Below are positions 47,178 to 59,900 of a stretch of DNA of 64,000 bases, piece after piece. Both the position numbers and the translations under genes were made by a program. The notes below the pieces were generated by a model, which made no database searches, was not told the origin of the DNA, and worked only from the letters and a program-made list of their open reading frames with translations. The stretch's first letter is position 1, and each line of letters opens with the position of its first letter. The stretch is from contig NZ_CP023344.1 in NCBI RefSeq assembly GCF_002310495.1, positions 1,612,001 to 1,676,000 of the forward strand, in the 5' to 3' direction. The stretch is from Nibricoccus aquaticus. GTDB taxonomy: Bacteria; Verrucomicrobiota; Verrucomicrobiia; Opitutales; Opitutaceae.

Positions 47178-50138
47178 ATGCCGCGCACCCTCTCATTTTT
47201 CCGCCCAGCCGCCCTCGCGCTTCTCCTCCTCGCCGCCACCGCCGCCCTCGCGCAGCAAAAAATCATCCCCGATTTCTCCTGGCGCGTATGGACCCAGCGC
47301 GACGGCCTCCCCAGCAACGAAATCACCAGCCTCGGCCAGAGCCACGACGGCTACCTCTACATCGGCACCCCCGCCGGCCTCGTCCGCTTCGACGGCAAAA
47401 ACTTCACCCCCTCCCTCCCGCTCGAGCGCGGCCCCACTGCGCTCGCCAAGGCCCCCGCGAACGACGACCTCCTCATCGCCCCCCGCTCCGGTGGCATCGC
47501 CCGTCTCACCGGCAACGAACTCATCCCTCAAAACCTCCCGCCCGCCCTAGCCCAAACGCCCGTCGAATCCGTCTTCCGTGAAAACGAACGTGCCTACTGG
47601 ATCGGCTTCCAAGGTGGCATCGCCCTCCGCGTCGAAGGCAACACCCACCTCGTCTTCGACACCACCCACGGCCTCAGTCCCGACGATCCCATCCAGTTCG
47701 CCCGTGACGGTGCCGGCCGCGTCTGGCTCGCCGGCGGCACCTTCCTCGCCCGCTACGAAAACGGTGCGATCCTCCGCGTCCCCATCGGCTCCGGCAAAGA
47801 GCGTCTCCGCATCGCCTCCTCCCGCACCGACGGCCCCTGGATCGTCGCCGACGAACACCTCACCAAATTCAAGGACGACGCCGTCACCCATATCGACAAA
47901 GTTAATACAAGCACCGGCGCCCACTTCCTCCAGGCCCTCCTCGAAGATTCCACCGGCACCCTCTGGCTCGGCACACGCTCCCGCGGCCTCCGCCGCTGGA
48001 CGCCCGACGGCGAAACCGTCCGCCTCATCCAGGTCCCCGAAGACATCTCCGCCCTCCTCGAAGACACCCACGGCAACATCTGGGCCGGCACCAACGGCTC
48101 CGGCCTCCTCCGTGTCTCCCCCGGCACCATCGCCACCTTCAACCGCGCCAACGGCCTCCTCGAAAACCACAGCCTCGCCGTCTGCGAAGATCCCGACGGA
48201 CGCATCTGGTTCGCCAACCGCGACGGCGGCGTCTCCGCCCTCACCCCCCAAAACCGCGCCACCATCGTCGCCCGCCCCCGCGAATGGGAAAACTTCAGCG
48301 CCCTCTCCGTCGCCCCCGCCAAAGGCGGCCGCGTCTGGGCCAGCACCCCCTACGGCATCCACTTCATCACCGGCGCCGGCATCAAACACACCATCAACGA
48401 TGAACGCCTCACCGGCGAAAACGCCCCCCGCGTCCTCTTCGCCACCCGCGACGGCGACCTCTGGTTCGCCCTCCCCCGCGGCGCCATCGGCCACCTCCGC
48501 AACAACGCCGTCAAACTCTTCACCCACGCCGACGGCCTCTCCCCGTCCCGCGTCGGCACCTTCGCCGAAGACGCTCACGGCCGCCTGTGGACCGGCTCCG
48601 AAGACGGCTCCCTCCACCGTCTCGATGGCGAAAAATTCCTCCCCGTACCCGCCTCCGCGCTCGCCATCGCCGGCGCCATCCAATCTATCCACTTCGACCG
48701 CGCCGGCACCGCCTGGATCGGCACCAGCCGCGGCGGTATCGTCCGCTTGGATGCGCAAGGCGCCCGCGCCCTCTCTACTCGCGATGGCCTCCTCTCCGAT
48801 AACATCACCCAGATCGTCTCCGACGACACCGGCGACCTCTGGCTCGGCTCACCCACCGGCATCTCCCGCCTCGACATCCGCGAGATTGATGACCGCCTCG
48901 CCGGCCGTATCGACCGCCTCCAGCCGTCACCCATCGGCCTCGACGACGGACTCGACGAAGCCACCTGCCTGAGCACCCACCAGCCCGCCGTCTGGAAAAC
49001 CTCCGCCGGCATCCTCCTGTTCACCACACGCCAGGGCGTCGTCGCCATCGACCCCGCCAAAGTCCGCGCCGCCCGCACCTCCCTGCGCACCGAGATTCAC
49101 TCTCTGGCCAGCGACGGCCTCCAGCTCGACTCCTCGCGCACGCCCCGCCTCCCGCCCCGTCCACGCCTCGTCTCCATCCGCTACTCCGCCCTCTGCCTCG
49201 CCACTCCCGGCCGCGTCCAGGTCCGCCACCGCCTCACCGGCTTCGACGACAACTGGACCGAGGCCGATACCGGCAGCCTCGCCGAATACCCCCGCCTGCC
49301 CCCCGGCAAATACACCTTCGAAGTCTCCGCCCGCATCGCCGGTCTCCCCGGCAGCGAGTCCCGCTCCACCCTCGCCTTCACCGTCGCGGCTGCCTGGTGG
49401 CAGACACTGTGGTTCTACCTCGCCGCCACTGCGCTCGTCGTCGCCGCCATCATCTTCGCCGTCCGCCGCTGGTCCCACCGCCGTCTGCACAACAAACTCC
49501 TCCGCCTCGAACGCGATTCCGCCCTCGAACAGGAACGCGCCCGCATCGCCAAAAACATCCACGACGACCTCGGCGCCGGCCTCACCCGCATCAGCCTCCT
49601 CACCCAGTCCGCCCAAAAAAACGAGGGCGAGGCCCAGCTCGATAAAATCTACCGCACCGTCAGCGACCTCACCCAGTCCATGGACGAAATCGTCTGGGCC
49701 GTGAACCCCAAGAACGACGACCTCGAAAGCGTCGCCAACTACATCGTCGAATTCGCCCAGAGCTACCTCTCCGACGCCGGCCTCCGCTGCCGTGTCCTCA
49801 TTCCTGAGACGCTCCCCGCCCGCGTCATCACCGCCCAATTTCGCCACCATCTTTTTCTCACCTGCAAAGAGTCGCTCAACAATATCGTGAAACATGCCCG
49901 CGCCACCGACGTCGTCATAGAACTCGATGTCCGCGGCGACGATCTCACCCTCACCATCACCGACAACGGCATCGGCCTTCTCACCACCACCGAAACCCCT
50001 TCCCGCCGCAACGGCCTCAAAAACATGCGCTCCCGCATGGAGTCCATCGGAGGCTCCCTCGCCCTCTCCGCCGCCGAACCGCGCGGCACCCTCGTCACCC
50101 TCACCGCCCGCCTCTCCCACGCCTCCATCACGCCATGA
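47178..50138 (+). CDS. Two-component sensor histidine kinase with periplasmic propeller (Reg_prop/Y_Y_Y)
   Basis: 986 residues. Signal peptide about 1-25. The periplasmic part (about 28-640) is built from Reg_prop-type propeller repeats: WTQRDGLPSNEITSLGQSHD, then DGYLYIGTPAGLVRFDGKNF, and many WxGTxxxGLxR units. A Y_Y_Y-like domain follows (about 665-740; RLPPGKYTFEVSARI). One transmembrane helix is near 745-768. The cytoplasmic kinase has a HisKA_3 dimerisation domain with His795 in RIAKNIHDDLGAGLTRISLL and a HATPase domain near 890-980 (TLTITDNGIGLL, NGLKNMRSRMESIGG). It overlaps the next gene, its probable partner, by four bases. Such sensors often detect oligosaccharides. Confidence 0.94.
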   Translation: MPRTLSFFRPAALALLLLAATAALAQQKIIPDFSWRVWTQRDGLPSNEITSLGQSHDGYLYIGTPAGLVRFDGKNFTPSLPLERGPTALAKAPANDDLLIAPRSGGIARLTGNELIPQNLPPALAQTPVESVFRENERAYWIGFQGGIALRVEGNTHLVFDTTHGLSPDDPIQFARDGAGRVWLAGGTFLARYENGAILRVPIGSGKERLRIASSRTDGPWIVADEHLTKFKDDAVTHIDKVNTSTGAHFLQALLEDSTGTLWLGTRSRGLRRWTPDGETVRLIQVPEDISALLEDTHGNIWAGTNGSGLLRVSPGTIATFNRANGLLENHSLAVCEDPDGRIWFANRDGGVSALTPQNRATIVARPREWENFSALSVAPAKGGRVWASTPYGIHFITGAGIKHTINDERLTGENAPRVLFATRDGDLWFALPRGAIGHLRNNAVKLFTHADGLSPSRVGTFAEDAHGRLWTGSEDGSLHRLDGEKFLPVPASALAIAGAIQSIHFDRAGTAWIGTSRGGIVRLDAQGARALSTRDGLLSDNITQIVSDDTGDLWLGSPTGISRLDIREIDDRLAGRIDRLQPSPIGLDDGLDEATCLSTHQPAVWKTSAGILLFTTRQGVVAIDPAKVRAARTSLRTEIHSLASDGLQLDSSRTPRLPPRPRLVSIRYSALCLATPGRVQVRHRLTGFDDNWTEADTGSLAEYPRLPPGKYTFEVSARIAGLPGSESRSTLAFTVAAAWWQTLWFYLAATALVVAAIIFAVRRWSHRRLHNKLLRLERDSALEQERARIAKNIHDDLGAGLTRISLLTQSAQKNEGEAQLDKIYRTVSDLTQSMDEIVWAVNPKNDDLESVANYIVEFAQSYLSDAGLRCRVLIPETLPARVITAQFRHHLFLTCKESLNNIVKHARATDVVIELDVRGDDLTLTITDNGIGLLTTTETPSRRNGLKNMRSRMESIGGSLALSAAEPRGTLVTLTARLSHASITP

Positions 50139-50767
50139 AACTCCGAGTCTCGATCGTCGATGACGATGAACCCACCCGCCAGATCCTCAAAGACCTGATC
50201 CAGCAAAGCGACCAGCTCGAGTTCGTCAGCGAACACCCCGACACCGAGTCCGCCCTCGAACACATCCCGCAAAATAAACCCGACGTCGTCCTCATGGACA
50301 TCAACGTCCCCCTCCTTAACGGCATCGAGTGCGTCCGCCTCCTCAAACCCCAGCTCCCCGGCACGCAGTTTCTCATGCTCACCGTGTACGCCGACGCCGA
50401 CCACATCTTCGCCGCCCTCTCCGCCGGCGCCACCGGCTACCTCCTCAAAGGCACCCGCCGCACCCAGCTCCTCACTGCGATTAAACAAATCTCCCAAGGC
50501 GGCTCCCCCATGAGCTGCGCCATCGCCCGCAAGGTCGTCCAATCCTTCACCAAGACATCCGCCGTCTCCGAACGCACCGACATCGAAGTCCTCTCTCCGC
50601 GCGAACGCACCGTCCTCGACCTCCTCGCCAAAGGCTACCTCTACAAAGAAATCGCCGAGTCCCTCAGCCTCAGTGTCATGACCGTGGATACCTACGTCCG
50701 CCGCGTGTACGAAAAGCTCCACGTCAACTCCCGCTCCCAGGCCATCGCCAAGTACCTCCAGCGCTGA
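50135..50767 (+). CDS. NarL/LuxR-type response regulator
   Basis: 210 residues, ATG overlapping the kinase stop. Receiver domain about 1-120 with SIVDDDEPTRQIL and phospho-acceptor Asp55 in PDVVLMDINVPLLNG, then SAGATGYLLKGTRRTQLL containing the conserved Lys. The C-terminal LuxR helix-turn-helix (about 145-205) reads LSPRERTVLDLLAKGYLYKE and LSLSVMTVDTYVRRVYEKLH. It is the cognate regulator of the upstream kinase. Its targets are likely the neighbouring receptor and giant-protein genes (inference). Confidence 0.95.
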   Translation: MKLRVSIVDDDEPTRQILKDLIQQSDQLEFVSEHPDTESALEHIPQNKPDVVLMDINVPLLNGIECVRLLKPQLPGTQFLMLTVYADADHIFAALSAGATGYLLKGTRRTQLLTAIKQISQGGSPMSCAIARKVVQSFTKTSAVSERTDIEVLSPRERTVLDLLAKGYLYKEIAESLSLSVMTVDTYVRRVYEKLHVNSRSQAIAKYLQR

Positions 50768-50936
50768 CCACCCTCGCTGACGTCGATTTCCACCTGCGGT
50801 TAATCCGTCCGCCAGGACTCATGAACTCTTTTTATGCCGGTTCTAAGCCAGCACACCGATCCTAGGGAATCTCCCCTCAATCTTTTACATATCCACCCGA
50901 TACGGAAGTCCGGCACGTCCACGCCGCTCAACTTCC

Positions 50937-53900
50937 ATGCATCTCCCCACCCGGCTTCGGTTTTCACGGCTTCAGAATTTCGCCTGCTCGTTTCTGGCTC
51001 TCTTCAGTTTAAGCGCTCTGGCCGCCGTCGCCGCCCCACCCGCTCTCCAAACGCAGTCATCCACGCGTTACGTCACGGAAAATTTCGCGACCACCAACGT
51101 CGATCACGACATCTACCTCAATGACGACAGCTCCGGCATAACCAGCGCGACGGTCAGCATCACCAGCAACTACCAGAACGGGCAGGACGTCCTGGAGTTC
51201 ACCAATCAACTCGGGATCACCGGCAGCTGGAGCGCCGGCACCGGCGTACTCACCCTGTCAGGCGCAGCCTCGACTAACGACTACCAGACCGCGCTGCGCG
51301 CCGTCCTCTACAAGAACGCCAGCGAAAATCCCGCCGACATCACCCGCACCGTGACCTTTGCGGTGACCGACAGCGATGGAGAAACCGGCAGCGCCACCCG
51401 CGACCTCCACATCTTCCCGACCAACGATTCCCCGGTGAACACCGATCCCGGCCCGCAGGCCATCGATGAAGACGACACCCTCTATTTCTCCTCGGGCATG
51501 GGCAATCAGATCCAGATCTCCGACGTCGATGCCAGCAGCGGCGCGATGAAAATCACCCTCTCCGTCACTCGCGGCACACTCACGCTCGCCGGCACGACCG
51601 GACTCTCCTTCACCACCGGCGACGGCACCAGCGACGCCTCGATGGTCTTCACCGGCACATTGACAAATATCAACAACGCCCTCGCCACGCTCACCTATCA
51701 CCCGGTGCTGGACTACTTCGGATCGGACACGCTCACCCTCGTCACCAACGACCAGGGCAACACCGGCTCCGGCGGTGCCAAAAGCGACACCGAAAACATC
51801 AGCATCACGGTGAATCCCGTGAACGACGCCCCCGTCGCCAACGACGACCTCGCTTCCACGGCAGACTTAACGCCGCTCGATATCTGGGTGATGAACAACG
51901 ATCGCGATCCCGACAACGAGTTCCACGAACTGACCGTTACCATTCTCAGCAACACCCTAGGAAGCTCTGCCACAGTCAATCCCGACAACAGCATTAACTT
52001 CGATCCAGGTGCCAACAGCGGCGTGCAGACAGTCACCTACCAACTCACTGATCCTGACGGCCTCACGAGCAGCATCGCCACCCTCACGATCAACGTCGGC
52101 CCCAACACTCAACCGGGCACCAGCAGCACGTCCGTGACCACCGATGAAGACACGCCCTACACATTTCAGGCGGGTGACTTCCCGTTCAGCGATCCGGATG
52201 GCGGGCAAACGCTGGCCGGAATTATTATCCACAACATCCCTGCCGATGGCACCCTCACGCTCTCCGGCATTCCGGTGCATAACAGCCAGACCATCTTGGT
52301 CGGCGACATCGGCTCCTTGGTGTTCACCCCCGCGTCCGGCGCCAGCGGCACGCCCTACACCAGCTTCACCTTCTCCGTGCAGGACAACCTCGGCGCCTAC
52401 AGCCCCTCGCAAACCTTCACCATCAACGTCGCCGACGTGAACGATGTGCCCACCGAGATTTCGCTGAGCAAAACGAAACTCTTCCAGACCGCCGGCCTGA
52501 ACGCCGTTGTCGGCACGCTTTCGACCGTCGATTCCGACGACGTCTCCTTCTCCTACACGCTCGTCGCTGGCGCGGGTGACACCCACAACGCATCCTTCAA
52601 CATCGCCGGCTCTTCGCTACGCGCGAACGACGCCAGCGCGTTAACCGCCGGCACTTACTCCGTCCGCATCCAGACCGATGACGGTCGCGGCGGCACACAC
52701 GCCCAGTCGTTTTCCATCACCGTCTCCGACGGTGTCTTCACGTGGAGCGGCCGAGGCTTCCATCGCGATTGGTCCATCCCGGAAAACTGGGAAGGACTCC
52801 GCATCCCGGAGCCAGGCGGCAACCTGGTCTTTCCTCCAAACGTCGCGACCGGAGAAGGCAGAAACAATCTCGGTCAGGGGATCGTTTACCACTCCATCAC
52901 GATCGCCGCCGGCGGCTACGATCAAGGTCAGGACTCCATCCAGCTCGAAGCCGGCGTCACGACGACCAATGGCGGCGGCGGCTGGCTCGGCATGGATATC
53001 ACCCTGCTCAACGCTCAGTCGTTCGACGTCTCAACCGGCGGCACGCTGCTCCTCGTCGGCAAAATTTCTGGATCTCAAGCCCTGACAAAAACCGGCGCAG
53101 GCACTCTCGCCCTGATCAACGGCACCGATCACGACTACACCGGCACCACTAACGTTGACGAAGGCACCTTGCTCCTCGCCGCGCGCAACAACGCCGTCGC
53201 CGTAGGCACCGCGCTCAACATCGCAGCCGGCGCCACCGTCAAGTTCGCCGAAGATGGCTTCGCCGGTGAAACCATCACCGACGGCCAGATCGACGCCTCC
53301 GTCTCCGTCACCATCGATGAAGGCGGCACCCTCGACCTCAACGACCGCGCCGGCACGATCAACGGCCTCACGCTCAAAGGCGGCAGAGTCCTCACAGCCA
53401 CCAGCGGCGAATTGGTGCTCGGCGGAAATATTACGTCTCAAACCACTGCCAGCGACGTCAGTTCAACCATCGAAGGCTTCGGCACGCTCAATTTCAACGG
53501 CAACATCGTCGAGGTCTCCGTCTCCGACGACATCGACGTCGCCGACGATCTCAACATCAGCGCCACCATCGCCAACGGCACGCTCTACAAAACCAGCTCC
53601 GGCACCCTAACACTCGCCGGCACCAACATGTACACCGGCGGCACAACCGTCAGCGCCGGCACCTTGAATGTAACCGGCAGCACGGCCAGCGGCGGCATCG
53701 TCGTTGCACCTGCCGCAGCGCTCGGCGGCACCGGCACGATCGCGGGCCACGTCACCATCAACTCCACCGCGACTCTCTCACCCGGCGTCGATGGAGCAGG
53801 CACGCTGACGATGGACTCTCTCACGCTCTCCTCCGGTTCGATCATGAAGATCGACATCAACGACACCACCCCCGGCACCGACTTCGATCAAGTCATCAGC

Positions 53901-56900
53901 CTCGGCGCCGTGGACCTAAGCGGCGCCGTGCTTCAAGTGGCCCTCGGCTTCACCCCGCCGCACAACGGCTCCGCCTTTCAACTCATCTCGGCAGGCGGCG
54001 GCGCCATCTCCGGCACATTCACCGGCCTCAGCCAGGGCGCCATCACGACGATCAGCGGCGAAAAATTCGCCGTCAGTTACACCGGTGGCGATGGCAACGA
54101 CTTCGTCCTGACCGGCAACACCGCACCCACCGGTACAAATAAAACCATCACGACCAACGAAGATACCGCCTACACGTTCGTCGCCTCCGACTTCGGCTTC
54201 AGCGATGCCGACAGCGGCGACTCACTCAGCGCCGTCCGCATCAATTCGATTCCCAGTGATGGCAGCCTGACTCTCTCGAGCGTCGCCGTGACGGCCTCTC
54301 AAGTCATCGTCGCCGCCGACATAGGCAATCTCGTCTTCACCCCCGCGGCCAACGCCAACGGCAACGGCTACACCGGCTTCAGCTTCAGCGTCCGCGATCA
54401 AAGCTCCACTTACGATCCATCGCCCAACGCGATCACGATCAATGTGACTGCGGTGAACGATGCTCCCTCGGGAGCGGATAAAACCATCACGACCGACGAG
54501 GACACCGCGCACACCTTCTCCGCCTCCGACTTCGGCTTCAGCGATATCGATGGTGGCGACACACTCAGCGCCGTCCGTATCGATACACTTCCCGGTGCAG
54601 GTAGCCTGACTCTCTCCGGCGCCGCCGTCACCGCCTCTCAAGTCATCGTCGCTGGAAACATCGGTAATCTCCGTTTCACTCCCGCGGCCAACGCCAGCGG
54701 CGCCAGCTACGCCAGCTTCACCTTCAGCGTCCGCGACCAGAGTTCCGTTTACGATCCATCGCCCAACACCATCACGATAGACGTCACCGCGGTGAACGAC
54801 ACCCCGACCTTCCTCTCACTTTCACCCTCAACGGTGAATCAATCCAGCGGCACCAATGCCGTCATCGGCACCTTCACGACCACCGATGTGGACGACAGCA
54901 CATTCACCTATGCGCTGGTTTCTGGCGGCGGCGACACGGACAACGCATCCTTCAACATCTCCGGCTCCACCCTCCGCGCCAACGATGCCCTCGCTCTGCC
55001 CGGCGGCATCTACGCCGCCCGCTTCAGCACGACCGATAGTAGCAATGCCACCTTCGAGAAGAACTTCGTCATCACCGTAGTTGACGACGTCGCACCGAAC
55101 GCGCCGACCGCATTCTCCGCGACACCCAGCGGCACGACCGTCGCACTTGCGTGGACGAACCCCGTCAGTGATTTCCACTCGGTCACTATCCGTCGCTCCA
55201 CATCAGGCTACCCGTCCTCCGCCTCCAACGGCACCGCCGTTGCATCCGGCGTAACCACCACCACTCAAAATGAAACCGGCCTTGCCGACGGTGATTACTA
55301 TTATGCGATCTTCGCCCGCGACGCCGCCGGTAATTTCTCAACCGCAGCCACCGCGACCGCCACAGTCGATACCACGCCGCCCACCACCACGATAGCCTCC
55401 GCATCCCTCTCGTCCGACACCGGCTCCAGCGCGACTGACCTCATCACCGCGACCCCAGCACAAACGATCTCCGGCACACTAAGCGCCAATCTCCTCGCTG
55501 ATGAGACCGTGCAAGTGTCCCTCGACAACGGCTCCACCTGGTCATCCGCCGCCGCGAGCGTCGGCTCTAACACCTGGTCCCTCGCCGGCCAGACCCTCAC
55601 CGGCAGCAACACGCTTCAAGTCCGCGTGATCGATGCCGCCACCAACGCCGGCATCGCTTTCACCCAGCCCTACGTCCTCGATACGACTGCGCCGATCACG
55701 ACAATCGCTTCCGCCGCGTTCTCCGCCGACACCGGCACGAGCTCGACTGACTTGATCACACGCACCGCCTCACAAACCCTCTCCGGCACGCTAAACGCCA
55801 ACCTCGCCGCCGGCGAAATCGTCGAAGTCTCCATCGACAACGGCTCCACCTGGACCACGACAACGAGCACCGTTGGCATGAACTCCTGGTCCCTCTCCGG
55901 ACAAACGCTCACCAGCAGTAACACGCTAAAAATCCGCGTCACCGACACCGCTGGCAACAACGGGACAACCTTCAGCCGGGCCTATGTCCTCGACACGACT
56001 GCTCCCACCGCAGAGATCGCCTCCGCCGCTTTCTCCGCTGACACCGGCCTGAGCTCGACCGACTTTATCACCGCCACCGCTGCTCAAACCATCTCCGGCA
56101 CTGTGAGCGCCAACATGGTTTCAGACGAAATCGTCGAGGTCTCCCTCAATAACGGCTCCACCTGGACCACCGCTACATCCAGCGTCGGCAGCACCCTGTG
56201 GTCGCTCAGCGGCCAGACCCTCACCGGTAGCGACACGCTCGCAATCCGCGTGGCGGATACCGCCGGTAATATCAGCACCACATTCAGTCATGCCTACGCG
56301 CTCGACACCTCGGCACCAAACGCCCCCTCCACGCCGGACTTGGACAGCGGCTCCGACACTGGACTGTCGAACACCGATAACATCACCTCCGACACGACTC
56401 CGACTCTCTCCAGCACCGCCGAAAACAACGCCACCGTCACGCTGTACGATACCGATGGCACCACCGTGCTAAACACCACCACCGCCAACGGTAGCGGCAA
56501 CTGGTCAATCGCCTCTTCCACGCTTTCATCCGGTGCCCACACCATCACCGCCAAAGCCACCGACACCGCAGGCAACGTCTCGTCCGCATCGCCCGGCCTC
56601 TCCATCACGATCGACACCACATCTCCCGTCGTGACGAGTGCCTCCGTTCCTGCGAACGCCTCGTACGGCATAGGCCAGCACCTGGACTTCACGGTTAACT
56701 TTGCCGAAAACGTCACCATCGACACCAGCGGCGGCACGCCCTCACTCGCCCTCTCGCTCGATACCGGCGGCACCGTAAACGCGTTCTACCTCTCCGGCAG
56801 CGGCACCTCCGCACTCGTTTTCCGCTACACGGTGGCAAGCGGCCATATCGACTCCGACGGCGTTACACCCGCCGGTTCGATCACAACCAACGGCGGCACC

Positions 56901-59900
56901 CTCAGCGACACCGCCGGCAACTCCGCCACACTCACGCTCAACAGCGTCGGCAGCACCACAGGTGTGCTCGTCGATGGCGTCGCCCCCACGATCTCCTCGA
57001 TCGTGCGCACGGGCGCCAGCGCGACCATCAACGCCGCCAGTATCGATTACACGGTGACCTTCTCCGAAACCGTCACCGGCGTGGATACGAGCGACTTCTC
57101 GCTCACGCCCTCAGGCACAGCTGCCGGTGCGATCGCATCGATCTCAGGCAGCACCAGCACCTACACCGTGACCGTTAACAGTGTCACCGGCGACGGCACG
57201 CTGCGCCTCGATCTGAAGAGCTCCGGCACCGGCATCGCCGACTCCGCGACCAATGCGATCAGTGGCGGCTACACGAGCGGCCAGACTTACACGATCGACT
57301 CCACCGCCACGTCCGCTCCGACAAATTTCTCCGCAGTGGCTAACGGTTCCACCATCGCGCTCACCTGGACCAATCCAGCCGCAGGCGACTTCGCGTCCTC
57401 CACGCTCCGTCGTTCCTCCACCGCCTATCCGACCTCGGTCACCGACGGCTCATCGGTCGCCTCCGGCCTCACCGGCACCAGCCACAACGACACCGGATTA
57501 TCCGACGGCGCTTACTACTATTCCCTCTTCGCACTCGATACCGCGGGCAACATCTCCGGCGCCGCTCAAGCCACCGCGACAGTCGATACCGTTGCGCCCA
57601 CCGCGCCCGTGATCGTCGCCATTTCCGACGACACCGGCACGAGCAACAACGACCAGATCACCACCGACACCACGCTCTCGCTCTCCGGCACCGCCGAGGC
57701 CGGCAGCACCGTCAAAGTCTATCGCAACACCACGCTGATCGGCAGCACCCCCGCCGACGGCACCGGCGCATGGACCTTCGACTACACCGGCACCACGCTC
57801 GCAGGCGGCACGCACAGCTTCACCGCGACGAGCACCGACGCGGCGAACAATATCAGCATCGAGTCCACCACCTTCCTCGTGGAGATCGATACCGCCACGC
57901 CATCCGCTCCGGTCATCACAGGCATCAGCAACGACACCGGCGCCAGCGCGACCGACGGCATCACCAATGACGCCACGCTCGTCTTCACCGGAACCGCCGA
58001 AGCGAACACCAAAGTAACCCTCTCTCGCAACGGCCTCGGCGTCATCGGCACCGTCACCGCCACCAGCGGTGGCGCATGGACCTTCGACTACAGCGCAACA
58101 ACGCTGCCCGACGGCACCTATCTCTTCACCGCGTTCGCGAACGATACCGCTGGCAACACCAGCACCGCCTCCGCCGACTTCCCGGTGACGATCGACACCT
58201 CCGCGCCAGCCATCGGCACGCAGCCCGTCGGAGGCACTTACACCGCGCTCGGCTCCTTCGCACTTAGCGTCACCGCCACCGATGCTACCGCGCTCACGTA
58301 TCAATGGTACCAAGGCGCCACCGCCCTCACCAACAACGCCAACCGCACCGGCTCCACGACTGCTGCGCTCAATCACACGAACATCAGCCCCGTCGGTTTC
58401 CCCGGCAGCTACACCGTGGCGATCACCGACCTCGCGGGTAACACCACGACCAGCACCGCCGCCGTCATCGTCGTTAATAAGGCCGATCAAACGATCACCT
58501 TCCCCGTCATCGCCGATAAGCTCACCACCGCCGCTCCTTTCGCGCTCACCGCAACAGCGAGCAGCAGCTTCACCGTGACATATGCCGTCACCTCCGGCCC
58601 CGCCACCATCGCCGGCAACACCGTCACAATCACTGGCGCCGGATCGGTGACCATCCGCGCAAGCCAGGCCGGCGATGTGAACTACAACTCCGCGTTCACC
58701 GACCGCACCTTCACAGTGACCAAGGCCGTCGCGACGGTCGTGATTCTCTCTACACCCAACACCTACGACGCGCTCGCCCACACGGCTCTCACGGCAACAA
58801 CCCCAGGCGGCCTCACCGTCGCCGTGACCTACGACGGCAGCAGCACTGCTCCAGTAAACGCCGGCACCTACGCCGTCGTCGCCACGATCAACGACGCCAC
58901 CTACCAAGGCACCGCATCCGGCACACTGACCATCGCGAAGGCTGATCAACTCGTCACCTTCCCGTCCGTCGGCACCCTCACCGTCGGCACGCCCGTGACT
59001 CTCACCGCCACGGCCAACACCGGCCTGCCCGTCACGTTCTCGGTCGTGAGTGGTAACGCCACGCTCTCCGGCACGAGCCTCACCGTCCACGACGCCAACC
59101 CACTCCTGCTTCGTGCGACTCAGTCGGGAAATACCAACTACAACCCCGCCACCGCCGACCGCGCCGTCACGAACATCGTCAAACTCTCGCAGACGATCAC
59201 CTTCGCCGCGCTCGCCGATAAATCGCGCACCGCAGCTCCGTTCGCGTTGAGCGCGACCGCGACAAGCTCTCTACCCGTTTCATTCACCGTCCAGAGCGGA
59301 CCGGCCACGCTCTCGGGCAACACGCTCACGCTCACCGGTGCAGCCGGCGTTGTCACCGTCGTCGCCCATCAAACGGGTAACGACGCCTACTCCGCCGCGA
59401 CCGACGTCAGCCGCAGCTTCACCGTCAGCGCCGACTACCCGGCACCGGTCGCCGACGGCTTCGCCGCTTCGGTCACGGGCGGCGCGGGCTCCAGCTCACT
59501 CGCTGTCACTGTTTCGACGGCCGCAGACTTCCGCACGCACGCCGAAGCCACCGCGCCCGCCGTCATCACCGTCGTCGGCACGCTCAACCTCGGCGCCTCC
59601 ACCGTCGCCGTGAAATCCAACAAGACGATCCAGGGCGCCGACGGCAGCTCCACGCTCATCGGCAACCTCTCGCTCTCGAGCGGCGTGAACAACGTCATCG
59701 TCCGCGGGCTCAACCTCACCAACCCCGGCACGACGATCACCGGCAACGCGTATTCTGATGGCGGCGACGCGATAACCCTCACCGGCGCGACCGGCGTGTT
59801 TATCACGCACTGCTCGTTCTTCGACACCGCTGACCACGCGCTCAAGATCACCGGCGGCTCCAACAACATCACCGCCTCGTGGAACGAATTCTATTACACG

